Shown one piece after another: positions 20,861-31,072 of a stretch of DNA of 64,000 nucleotides. Source of the stretch: Haliclona indistincta (taxonomy: Eukaryota; Porifera; Demospongiae; Haplosclerida; Chalinidae); assembly GCA_964017065.1 (NCBI GenBank), contig OZ024790.1, forward strand, positions 2,040,631 through 2,104,630, read 5' to 3'. Numbering within the stretch: position 1 is the first letter of the stretch; the number at the start of each line of letters is the position of its first letter. A program made the translations under genes and the position numbers. The notes under the pieces were generated by a model. It was not told where the DNA came from and ran no database searches. It saw only the letters and a program-made list of their open reading frames with translations.

Positions 20861-21536
20861 TTCCTTTATTAGAGCTACTTCACACTGTAGTGAACAATAG
20901 TAATATTCACAGCTACTCTACTAGACATTTTAAACCACCATTCAACGAAATTTTACTTCAATCTTAAACTGTCACTCTGGAAGTCCTTTTCTATCTAATT
21001 TGTGCCTTTCCTTGTCTTGATGTAACTCAGGTGCTGATAAAACATTTATCTAATCTGATGAAACATCAGCAGAAATTTCAAAAATCTCAATTCAAGATTC
21101 TTGCATGCTCATGTTCTACGGTATATGTATGTGCAACAACAAATATTGGCTTTGGCACCTTCCATTGTATACTTAGTGAAGACTGATCTGTAATTTTTTC
21201 TATTTTATCTCAAAGAAAATAATGATGGTAAATAGCAACCAGTGCTAATTATAGGATGAACAGGTAAAAGACTTCAAATAGGAGAGAATGAGCTGACAAT
21301 AGAACAGTATTCCAGAGTTTGATTGATGATGGATAAAATGAATTATGATGATGACTTGCAATGAAGTTATTAACACACTAAGATGTAGGAAAGAATCATT
21401 GAATAAAGAATAATTACGGGAATCAAAAATAAGATTGCTATTCAATTAGCTAATAATGATTATCTACAATAAAATAATTACACCTGATGCTTAAGATGCG
21501 CCATAAAATTTTTGAACAATTGAAGAAGATTCAACA
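20861..21536. other. Non-coding stretch
   Basis: A+T-rich sequence between the sulfotransferase-like gene and the hAT transposon. No gene or repeat is recognised. Confidence 0.5.
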
Positions 21537-21634
21537 CACCATCATAGGCCTGCGCCTATTATGCTGGAATAATTTTGAGAATAATAGGTAGCGGAAAGAA
21601 TTTGAGAATATTCTAGAATAATCGGGCAAAAATT

Positions 21635-22005
21635 TTGAGTCACGTGCGTGAAGTAGTCATGGCAGTAAAAACTACCTTGTCGGTTGAGGCAGCAATAGAG
21701 GAGTTGATGATGGATGAAGATAGTGAGCGTGAATTAGTGAGTAGTGACGAAGCAACTGTCGATGAGGAAGAATCCGTGTTTCCTGAAAAAACACCGGCGC
21801 CGACGAATGTCTGTGACATGCCAGCTAGTTCTTCAAAGTCTACAACTGTACCTAGTGCTTATTCGATGTTGCGTCCTCCAACATCTTCACAGCTGTCAAG
21901 GAAACGAGCGATCGATCGCAATCCTCCTCCCAAAGGAAAGAAACGGGCGAAAGGGCCTAATCGTCAGAGCGATCCAAAATCCATCTCTCCTGAACAGCGA
22001 GTTAA
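21635..22005 (+). pseudogene. hAT transposase 5' exon, cut by a nested MITE
   Basis: The ORF starts MSHVREVVMAVKTTLSVEAA and is acidic, then basic (GKKRAKGPNRQS), up to the TTAA insertion at 22002-22005. Beyond the nested element, a gtatgt donor-like sequence follows at 22591, so this was probably a 5' exon of the transposase gene. No BED zinc finger is visible in it. Its link to the transposase is by position only. Confidence 0.45.
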
Positions 22006-22583
22006 GGGACTACACGGCGAACTATAGAAACGGCTTGATTTGCGTGCTGTTTTTTCTGGCTAACCATCTAGTACTTCACAGCGACTTTACCAACTGCTGG
22101 GCGGTCCTAGGGTGGAGCTAGAGGGCCGAGGGACCCAAATGTTTTACGACATAGTTTTTCTTTAATTTAAAGGTAGCAACCAGGGTGGGTGGGAGGGGGG
22201 AGGGCGGGCAAGCGGAGCGGGTGAACTTTGCCTACCTCTGGCGCCACAAATGACCTTGCTGCGTTCTTAGCTGACCTCTGTAGCTCAATTCTTGTGCAAA
22301 CCACGAAACTAATTAAATATTCGCGGCCTTGTGACTGACAGACTGAACACTTTACGCAAAAACGCATGCATACGTTTGCTCACCACGAGCCATTCAGTTC
22401 ACAAATCCATTTTGGTGGGCGTGGCTTGTCCGCTCATTGAATAAAATTTTTACTCTTTCTACAGTGTTTGCTCCGCCCACAAGCAGATTTGTGAGTTTCT
22501 TTGATGATAACTGTCTTTGACCACGCTTTGTTTGCCCGAAGAAACTGAAATTTTCGTCATTCTGATGTTCGACGTGTAGTCCC
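22006..22583. mobile_element. Nested TTAA-flanked MITE, piggyBac-like
   Basis: TTAA sits at both ends (22002-22005 and 22584-22587). The inverted termini read gggactacacggcgaa and its near complement ttcgacgtgtagtccc. TTAA target duplication is the piggyBac signature. There is no transposase inside. It is younger than the host hAT element, whose 5' exon it interrupts. Confidence 0.8.
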
Positions 22584-22703
22584 TTAAATGGTATGTAATG
22601 CTATTCATTGTCTAGAGTGCTATTTTTAGCTAACTATTGAGCATTAAAGATGCACGGTATGCGAATGAATGTTTAACTGTCTCCAATAAGAAGCTATTCT
22701 GTC

Positions 22704-23402
22704 GTGCTTGTTAAATTACAAACTCTTAAGGTAGAGCTAGCTGCTGTAGTTGATGCAGGAAAGCCTTTTGTCGAAGCTACCTATCAGTTAGAATCCGACA
22801 TTCCTATGGTGTTAGAGTGTTTCGATATTATTAGCTCACTTAGTGTAGCATGTAAGATGGAACACTACCCTAATGTCCAAGCAGTAGTAGCGTCTATAGC
22901 CAATGGCAAGAGCGAAGTCCAGCTGAAGTGGATGAAACATGCCAGGGAATGCATTAAGCCTGCCATCAAATATTTTGATGAGCACTTAAAAGCAGATCTT
23001 ATGGACATCCCATTGAAAGCATTCAAAGCAGCACGGTAATTTTCACCACATTTTGTCAAGAAAATCAAACCAGAATGTGCTGACTTGAGTAGCTTGCAAA
23101 ATCTTCCATTTATTACTCCTACAAGATTGTTAGAACTCAGGGACGAGTTTCCCAAATATGCTGTTCTCACAGCTGACCTCTCTTGTGATTATTCTAGTCT
23201 GAAGTTTTGGAAAGATCACGAACTTTCCATTCCTAAGTGGAGTGATGCTGCAAGGAATATCTTTCTTCTCCAACCTTCTTCTGCAGCAGCTGAAAGAGTA
23301 TTTTCTGTCTTAAATAACTCATTTGGAAAGAAGCAGCTAGGATCACTAGAGGATTATATAGAAACCTCTGTTATGCTACAATTCAACAAAAGAGGAATGT
23401 AA
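22704..23402 (+). pseudogene. hAT transposase, central and dimerisation region
   Basis: The frame from 22704 runs to a TAA at 23037. The same frame reopens at once and continues to the stop at 23402, so one premature stop separates the halves. The second part ends with PSSAAAERVFSVLNNSFG and QLGSLEDYIETSVMLQFNK, the conserved hAT C-terminal dimerisation domain ('aERvFS..g......L.......ml..N'). The N-terminal catalytic part and the DNA-binding finger are absent or decayed, so the copy cannot make an active transposase. Confidence 0.8.
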
Positions 23403-23888
23403 ACCAGTATAACGTAGCTATAATAGTTTGTAAACTTTGTTACTTTTTGTGTTGTACGTTTTTTGCAGTTCAATTGAATTCAAAAGAATAATCGGTGAAT
23501 TTCATGAGAATAATCGGGCCAAAAATTGAGAAATTCTAAAAAGAATAATGGGTAAAATAAAAAGCATAATAGGCTCAGGCCTACACCATCAGCACCATTA
23601 GAGTAAAGTAACACACACACAGTGATGGTATTAAGATAACAGATTGTGCAGCATATGGTACACATCAACCAGAGCAGAATCAGTGTGTGAATATTAAACA
23701 GAAGACTTAAAACACTAAAAGGAGTTGATAAGCTTTTCTCAGTATTGCATATGTATTGTGGGTGATGAATGGATAGCTCATGTCAATAGCTAGCTACTAC
23801 TCTGTAGTCCTACTCTGTGTCAACTTGCTACTACACTATTGTAGCAAACAACGCCGGATGTTTCACACCTCACCAGTAGCTAGCGTAA

Positions 23889-24172
23889 CTACCGTGAGGC
23901 AGAGGAGGCGCTTGCCTCCTCGCTTTTGACCAACCAAAATTTTTACTAACGTATATATCTTGCCTAGTACAGCTGTTTTGCCTGACACAGCTGTCTCTAT
24001 CTAGCTCTCCACTCCATCCAGGCTACGTACGCTATTTCACCATGGCTTTTTGCAATGGCGCGCTGCAACGAGGCAGTAAAAATGACGAAATCTAATGAAT
24101 ATTAATTAGTTATTTCCCAAAATCGCGCGCGCGCAAGCGCGCGCCTCCTCGGTTTCAAATTTCTAGTTACGC
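23889..24172. mobile_element. MITE-like element with gcgtaacta ends
   Basis: The left end is gcgtaactaccgtgaggcag, with aggaggcg following. The right end is cgcctcctcgg..tctagttacgc. Terminal similarity is short, and a (GC)n stretch lies near the right end. There is no ORF. Confidence 0.45.
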
Positions 24173-24282
24173 CCCTGCTCACACTATAAAGCAAGACTGG
24201 GTCTACTTCCCTTGATGTTCCTCGATGAGCTTTATGACATTTTGTTTATAAAAAGTCTATAAAGTATCCTGACCCAAGCTTT

Positions 24283-24470
24283 GTGGTGGAAAATATGTCT
24301 CATTTTGGTTACTTCCTACATGTACCATGCAGATCTGGATCTACTGCCAAACTAGTCCTCAAATACAGCTCCACCTCCTTATCGCGTCACTCCTATTTTC
24401 GTAGATTGGTTCGTATCTGGAACAGCCTTCCTCGATTGACCTCACATTGTCATTTCCCACATTAAATTAC
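24283..24470 (+). pseudogene. Non-LTR retrotransposon (LINE) 3' ORF fragment
   Basis: The open frame reads STSLSRHSYFRRLVRIWNSL and P, the pattern 'sR..fF.r.vriWNsLP' that ends many L2/CR1/Jockey-type ORF2 proteins. Only this C-terminal tail is present, with no reverse transcriptase upstream. It is a 5'-truncated copy. Confidence 0.6.
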
Positions 24471-25011
24471 CAAATCAACCAGCAATTCTGGTCTATTTGT
24501 ATTAAATTTTGATCCTTCTATTCTTTGTTCCTATCACCAGGTTCTACGAGCTGTTGCTTACCTTAACGAGCCTCTAGCTGCCAAGTTCCATCTAATACGA
24601 AACTGTACGTACGCGTACCGTCGGCCACCACAAGTCTATCTTTAGAAACACGGCCATCATGTGTGCAAGTCCAATTTTTAATCAAATGCGTGGGAGTGTC
24701 CCGCTCCTACACTCTTACCACGCTCTCTCTTTTAATTATGAGCTCCTGCTATCCCCTGTAATAAGTGTAGCCTTAATCCTATTGATGACATCAATAGGAT
24801 TAAGGCTACACTTAAGGCTAAATTAAGGCAAAAATTAACTCAATGATGTTAATTTCACCTGATACTTAAAATAAGGGTATTTATACCTCTTATGGATATT
24901 CCATCAGTACAGATCTATTAATTCTCTCCTGACTCCACATCCTCCTCTCTCTCTTCTACTGATTCTGTCTGTAAGATCTAAATTGAATAGAATCAAGTTG
25001 TTTCCGCCATA
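24471..25011. other. Region upstream of the NLR pseudogene
   Basis: Apart from the perfect palindrome at 24763-24813, no feature is recognised. A promoter for the downstream gene would be expected here, but no convincing motif is seen. Confidence 0.4.
24763..24813. repeat. Perfect 51-nt palindrome
   Basis: The 25-base arms aagtgtagccttaatcctat-tgatg and their exact complement are separated by a single A at 24788. A transcript would form a 25-bp hairpin with essentially no loop. It lies 0.25 kb upstream of the NLR pseudogene start. Confidence 0.9.
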
Positions 25012-25041
25012 GTGTTTCCGCATTCCGAGAAAGCTATCATG

Positions 25042-27598
25042 ATGGCGACAAGAACAGAGAGCCCTGAAATTCGGACAGTGAGAGGCAAATTCGCTATTGT
25101 CTGTGGTTCTATCTCTGCACCAGACGTGGTGAACTTTGCTGGCGAATTGCTACAAAGTAATCTCATCAGCGATGCTGGTCACCAGGCGGCCATTGCTGCC
25201 GTCGGTCACCGGTTTATCACCGACTGCTCATCTGGTCTCAGAAGCCGCGAACAATGTCTGCAATTCACAAGACAACTTCTACAAGTTCGTCTCTATCGTA
25301 GAGAGCAGGAACGCACAACTTGCTTCCACCCTCAGGAGTCAATACATGCAGCATGTGGAACCAGCAAGTATATCTGATCATAAACAAGTCCCTGATCCCA
25401 CCTATGCTGAGTGTGCGAGAAGTCTACGACAGGTGTATAGAAAAGCTGAGCCTCCAACCTGGGACCCTCTCCCTCAATGCCAGCATGTCAAACTAGCCAT
25501 GATAAAGGAGAAAGGAAAGCGATGTGGCAGTGACAACACGATTGCTGAGAGCAGAGTAGAGGGAGATGTGGACAAACTGTTGACAATAAAGGTACCTGTA
25601 GATTCTGATCAAATCTTTGATGCTGACATCTTTGACGATGAGCGTCAGGTGATTCTAGTTGAAGGAGTGGGAGGAATGGGAAAAACAAGTCTTGCCTACC
25701 AATATGCCAAGAAATGGGCTGAAGGAAAGTTGAGCACATTTGATGCTGTGGCTCTTGTTCGTCTACGAGACTTGAACGAACACGATGTACGTGAAGTTGA
25801 TCATATCTTGCCTCACCTTCTCTTCCTAGCTAGTGGTAACACCATATCAAAAGAGATGGCTCAACTTATCGTAGACAAGCAAAAGATTCTCCTCATCTTG
25901 GACGGTTGGGATGAGTCTCCAGCAAGCATTCGTAAGCCGTCATTCATCATGGATCTACTTCGGTCGGTTTCTCCTCAGACTAGAATGCTGATAACCTCTC
26001 GACCTGACTTCTCATTGGATCTTCATGGTATAGCTAACCGGGTAGAGATTCTTGGTTTCACTAAAGGTGATATTCACAATTACTTTGAGAATGCGTTAAA
26101 GTCACACCTGCCTGATAGTAAAGTGAAGTCAGCTTGTGATAAGCTGAGAAGTCATTTCCATCGCTACCCAGTTATCGAAAGCTGTTGCTACGTGCCCCTT
26201 AATGCTGCCATTCTAGCATACATATACCTCAATCGTGACCAGACCTTACCCATCACTTGATGTGAGCTGTTTCAAGAACTTGTACTATGCTGCATAGTCC
26301 GTGAGCTGGAAACTCGCCAACCCGATAGAGTCCTTGAAGATGTCTCCTCATTTGAGGACCTCCCTGCTGATCTCAAGGAGCAGTTACACAAGCTCAGTGA
26401 ACTAGCATTCAATGGAGTGATGCAGAACAAGATTGTTTTTACACAGAAGGAACTCACATCACTCTCTACATTAGGTCTGCTTCATAGTGTCCAGGGGTTT
26501 GGCTCAATTGGTAGAAAATTAGTCACTTGCAACTTTATCCATCTAGTCGTCCAAGAGCTCCTTGCTGCCTACTATATCTCCCGACTAGAACCAGCTAAGC
26601 ACTCTAAACAATTTGAAACTCTCTTGAATGACAATCTCAAGTTTCCTGTACTCCAGTTTTACTGTGGTCTGACCAGGCTCACCAATGAGAGTGTACAAAA
26701 CCTCATCACTAGATTTAACTTTAATCGGCATGGAGAGAAAAGTAAACGTTGCCTCTTAGCATTTTTGAACTGCATCTTTGAGGCACAAATACGCGATCAA
26801 TTGTTTTTTGAACAAATGGTTCAAAATCTAAAATCTATAGTTGATTTGTCTTTTATTTCTTTGAGTCCAATGGATTGTCGGTCTATGCGCTACTTTTTAT
26901 CTTCTATCAGAACCTTAGCGAAGGGAAAAATATACTTGGATATTGCTGGCAGCGGTATTGATGACCAGTGTTTGGGTATGCTACTAGGAATATCTACTGA
27001 GCATGCTGAGACATCCTCTACATCAGGTGTTTTAGAGTCTTTAGAAACCCTACAAGTGCAGCACAATAAATATACAGACACTGGGATTGCTTACATTACC
27101 AGAGCTCTTGTCTCCAACAGCACTTTAAAAACACTGGGAGTTGGTAATGAGCATGTAACAGACATGGGACTAGTGCCACTGTTGGAAGCACTACCAAGAC
27201 TACATTCACTGAAGATGTTAGTATTGTACTGTACATTGTCACATTCTAACGAATCTTTGAAGATGATCGGAGAGTGTGTAGTGATGAGAAGTACAATGGA
27301 AAAATTAATATTAGACCTTTTTTCTCCATCATTGCAGTCAGAAGAGGCAGTAACAGAGTGGTTCCAGAGTATTGTGGTTGGAGGGAACAGTCTCATACAT
27401 TCTCTTAAATCTTGCCAAGTTACTGAGCTTAATTTAGTCATCAATCTTCAAAAAATTTCATGTAATATCGATACAAATGATGTAAAAGCACTATTACATT
27501 CATTGCTCCAAACATCAGTCACTTTTATTAACTCAGAAAGAAGAAAAAACTCAGTTTTTACAAATCCTTTACATATTAATTTTGACTGCTTTCAATAA
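25042..27598 (+). pseudogene. NLR pseudogene: CARD-like, NACHT, LRR
   Basis: The start MATRTESPEIRTVRGKFA matches the CARD-like N-terminus at 60285. Near 25195 a gain of about 7 bases and a loss of 9 (relative to 60440) shift the frame. The reading continues in another frame as EAANNVCNSQDNFYKF and runs straight into a NACHT module with Walker A GVGGMGKTS, Walker B KILLILDGWDE and sensor TSRPD. At 26258 a TGA replaces the CGA found in the paralogue (56603 region), a C-to-T change at CpG. The frame then reopens to a stop at 27598 through winged-helix-like and LRR segments (DTGIAYITRAL, VTDMGLVPLLEAL). Two lesions make it a pseudogene. Here the CARD-like and NACHT parts abut with no intron, unlike in the paralogues. 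Confidence 0.85.
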
Positions 27599-27921
27599 AT
27601 TGTATACATACTTTCTGTTTCCAAAATGTTTATTTTACAACAATGAAGGAGAGCTCAATGAATCGTATGATAACAGATATTCTTTCTCTCTGCTTGCGCC
27701 GAGTGTTAAAAACAAAATGTTTTATTAATAAAGTATGGAGCATGTAAAAAGCAGACTCTTAATTACTCCCAATCTATTCCATTGCATCATAATTTACAAT
27801 AATTATTATTTAATTTCAGGGAAATCAAGACAGTAATAATAAAGAATTCAGTTTAGAGCTACAATGTAGGTTCAATCATATGTCACTAGTTAGTTCAAGC
27901 GGCACTGCCGTGTGCTGCTAG
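27599..27921. other. Duplicated 3' flank of the NLR
   Basis: Non-coding and nearly identical to 57955-58279. This proves that the duplication includes flanking DNA and is segmental rather than an mRNA-derived copy. Confidence 0.7.
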
Positions 27922-29232
27922 CTACTGATCCAGGAACTCTTCCATGAACTGGTTCACCTGATCAGGATCGTCCATCTGGAAAAAATGGTTGGCATCAGGA
28001 ATATGCCTGCAGTGAGAGAATGACACCATTAATCTCAGTAACCATCACACATCACACAATAAACTAGCATCAATCAATAATTATTATTATTTGAAAACAC
28101 AAATTTGTCATTAAATTTGTTCGTAACAAAATAAAACACAAAACTTATTAATGTTTGACAAGACGAACAAATAGGAAATCAAGGCTGTTCCATCACACTG
28201 ATTGCTCAAGAAAGTTACCAGTAATTAATTTTGTCTTGTGGACAGAACAAGCTTAGCCAATTTCCTAAAAATCACAAGCACACCACACCCATACAAAATG
28301 TCATGATTTGGGCATACAAGGAGGAAATGTATTTGATTTTGCATCAAGGTCTGGGTCTGTAAGTTACAGTAAGGCAAATATCTAATTAGTCGTGGCGTTT
28401 TCTGTAAAAGCTTCTACAAACAAGAGCGATCGACCAACATGTTGCCAGAGCACCAAAAACACCCTCTGCCCCATCATGCCCATCCACCTCTATGCGGCTC
28501 TTCGTGAATACAGAGTAAGAACCTTTTTGTTAAAAATACAGTAAGTGCTATTGGAGAATGGCTACACCGATTTTCGGTCAAAACGGATGTAATAGCTAGG
28601 ACACTGTAGATTGTACTGTACATAGGACAGCAAGGAAAATTCTTCGTTCTCCTCAGGGTTCATATGGATTTCGATCTCATTGATGCACACTAGTGTAAGA
28701 GTAATATTAATTTTTTTTCTGACAAAATTAAAGAGCTGATAACTAAACTCACAAAATTGATTTTATAAGTCTGTTACAAAAATTTGTACCATAGTGTTGT
28801 ACCTGATAGTGATCTTGGAACGCACCGACTCATCGTGCTTGTCAGCAATAGCACCATGAAGAGCAACATCTTTATCACCCTAATAGAGAGAAGAGAGAAA
28901 AATTATTTTAAAAGATGTGTACGTACATGTAGAACGAGTGAGTCAGTAGCCTGAGCAGGAACTTAGAAACCTACAACTTCTAATAGTGCAATGGTAATAT
29001 CGGATCTGCAACACATAAAATCATTACACACAGTATTAGACTTGAGCACAACATATCGTATTTCCTGTACCAATTTTAAAAACTGCATTTCACCAAACCC
29101 CTAGAACATGACTGTAATTTGTACTCACCCAAATCAACAGTGTTGGAACATTGATGGGATCTGAATTAGGAGGTTTCTCAGGATAACGCATCATAGCACG
29201 ATAGTAGTTGATGGGAGGAGTGAATGCACAAT
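27922..29232 (-). CDS. Epoxide-hydrolase-like alpha/beta hydrolase, 3' exons
   Basis: Minus-strand exons were inferred at 29232-29129, 28879-28803 and 28016-27922. They read AFTPPINYYRAMMRYPEKPP, VPTLLIW | GDKDVAL and HIPDANHFFQMDDPDQVNQF, then a stop. This is the C-terminal third of an epoxide hydrolase (EPHX3/4-type). The cap-domain tyrosine in NYYR, the acid of the triad in WGDKD and the catalytic His in ANHF are all present. Splice sites are intact and phases match. The 5' end stops at about 29232, where similarity to the second copy ends and simple repeats begin, so the nucleophile half is missing. It is probably a partial gene. About 580 bases (28175-28755) inside an intron are absent from the other copy. 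Confidence 0.65.
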
Positions 29233-29269
29233 AACTTCATCACGATTAGGGATATTAGATTTGGAACCC

Positions 29270-29270
29270 T

Positions 29271-29337
<67 letters not shown>

Positions 29338-29417
29338 AGGGAGGGAGGGAGGGAGGGAGGGAGGGAGGGAGGGAGGGAGGGCTGGGAGGGAGAGAGAGAG
29401 GGAGGGAGGGAGGGAGG

Positions 29418-29451
<34 letters not shown>

Positions 29452-29500
29452 GAGAGAGAGAGGGAAAGAGAGAGAGAGAGTGAGTGTGTGTATGTGTGTG
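29270..29500. repeat. (GA)n/(GGGA)n microsatellite
   Basis: Long gaga and gagg runs. The long serine/leucine/proline minus ORFs and arginine/glutamate plus ORF here are artefacts of the repeat. Confidence 0.95.
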
Positions 29501-29710
29501 TGTGGGTGGAGGGGTACGTGGCAGCAATCACTCACCAACATACAAGCAGCACAAGACCAACTCAGAAGGGCATCAACTCAGAAGAATTTACGCTGTGAAG
29601 TGTGTCAGCGATCCTTAACCAGACATCGTTGTCGTGCAGGCTCCATGCACATAGCAATCTATGATCGCTCATTCCTCTCATTCGAGGGGACGCGTGACCC
29701 ATACGGGTAG
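29480..29710 (+). other. Possible zinc-finger-like ORF remnant
   Basis: The frame contains LRCEVCQRSLTRHRC, a CX2C..H.C arrangement like the small zinc-binding tails in some LINE proteins, preceded by QAAQDQLRRA. There is no catalytic domain nearby. The N-terminal part of the frame is microsatellite. Chance cannot be excluded. Confidence 0.25.
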
Positions 29711-29728
29711 CGTTTATTCAAGGTTCAA

Positions 29729-29882
29729 GGTGTGTGTGTGTGTGTGTGTATGTGTGTGAGAGAGAGAGAGAGAGAGGAGGGAGGGAGGGAGGGAGGGAGG
29801 GAGAGAGAGAGAGAGAGGGGGTAAGCGAGAAGGAGCGAGTGAGTGAGTGAGTGAGTGAGAGAGAGTGAGAGAGTGTGTGTGT
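29729..29882. repeat. GT/GA/GGGA microsatellite
   Basis: Mixed simple-sequence tract with gtgtgt, gagaga and gagtgagt runs. Bases 29883-30270 that follow hold no recognisable gene. Confidence 0.9.
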
Positions 29883-30272
29883 GCAAGCTCACTATAGATC
29901 TCCTACTAAACCGTTGAACATCTTATAGTCGTGCATATGTAGAGTCAGCTCTGCATGGTATCCATGGCGACTGAAACATGAACATGTACTAGAAAAGAAA
30001 ATCCTAGTGATTCCAAGATACACATGATCAGTTAATCAGCTATAACCCAGGACATGAACAACTGTTTGCGTGATGACCTAATATGGCGTATCATGACTCT
30101 GTGCACAGAGGAAAAAAGGTGTATAAGTTTATGCAAAATAAACAACTCAGTGTTACGGGTCAGTGGAATAGCTGAACTTTTTTTTCTTGCTGCCTTTTGC
30201 ACAATATAAATCTACAGTGTCCTGGCTATTAATTTCCTGTTTTAATTTCCTTTTTTTGAACATGCAACCAAA

Positions 30273-30480
30273 CGAGGGAACAAGTTCATAATTACTTTGA
30301 CAGATTACTTCCCTAAGTGGGCTGAGGCAGCACCTTTAACTGACAAGTCAGCTCTTGGAACAGCCAAGTTCACAGCACACCGTTACACAGCTGTGCAATG
30401 TGATGAGGGTCTTACAAGATGTTGTTCAAGAATGTGGGCATACCAATCATCACCCGGTATTCAAGCTTGTACATGATGTT
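30273..30480 (+). pseudogene. Ty3/gypsy integrase fragment
   Basis: Reads RGNKFIITLTDYFPKWAEA followed by APLTDKSALG, which contains the first catalytic Asp region of a retroelement integrase core ('k.i....D.fskw.ea.pl...'). The remainder of the core is missing. It belongs to a different lineage from the complete gypsy at 42655-49144 (compare LLVIMDYFSKWPEVHPMP there). It is a relic. Confidence 0.65.
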
Positions 30481-31072
30481 CTATTCAAACAGGCAAGTAT
30501 CTGTATTCAAACAGGCAAGTATCTGTATGTGTGTACACACTTATCTATGGCGGTGCTGTTCACAATACAGGCAATGATGATAGCCCTAAAAAAAGAAGAA
30601 TGGTCAGTGCAGCCTCAGAGGATTTTATATCACAGGCTCTATATATGCCAGCGTGCATTCCATAGAACCTTAGAGTATTAACATCAACATGCATGTACAT
30701 ATCAATCGGAATTACTATGTTCAAACACTATCAGCTATGCAGTTTACCTTGGCGGAGAATGCGAGTCGGCCAACGTGACCGCCAGATTAGCGCCCCAGAG
30801 CTAGAGAGCGACCTGCAAACTTGAATTGCCTGCCCTTGAATTGGACTACATGGTGTGCTGCTTTGCCAGCATGGTCCAGAGACCTGAGTTGACTACGCTA
30901 TGAGGCGCTATAGGCAGGGGATCCCCATCCTCACGAAGGGATCCCTAATCTACCGGTATTGTGGGGATCCCGGGATCCCATTATAAATTTACATCCCCAA
31001 AATTTTATGACACCGGATCACAGTAAGCACACGCCCTCTGCACGTGATCTCACAAAGAAGGGCGGGTTCAAC
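30481..31072. other. Region upstream of the 2A/death-like gene
   Basis: Contains repeated ggatccc motifs at about 30918-30979 (ggggatcccc, gggatccc, cccgggatccc), possibly a small palindromic element. No gene is recognised. The promoter of the downstream gene should lie here. Confidence 0.35.

Larger units (their letters stand above)
21545..23583 (+). mobile_element. hAT-superfamily transposon with 8-bp target duplication
   Basis: The direct repeat caccatca lies at 21537-21544 and 23584-23591. The terminal inverted repeat is taggcctgcgcctattatgc on the left, matched by the complement of gcataataggctcaggccta on the right. An 8-bp duplication plus a hAT transposase C-terminus inside fix the superfamily. 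At 2039 bp it is shorter than a typical complete hAT element and carries a 578-bp nested insertion, so it is not autonomous. Confidence 0.9.

Noticed and set aside
29178..29598. Long overlapping ORFs rich in Ser/Leu/Pro or Arg/Glu on both strands
   Set aside because: They are translations of a (GA)n/(GGGA)n microsatellite; all frames are open because the repeat lacks stops.
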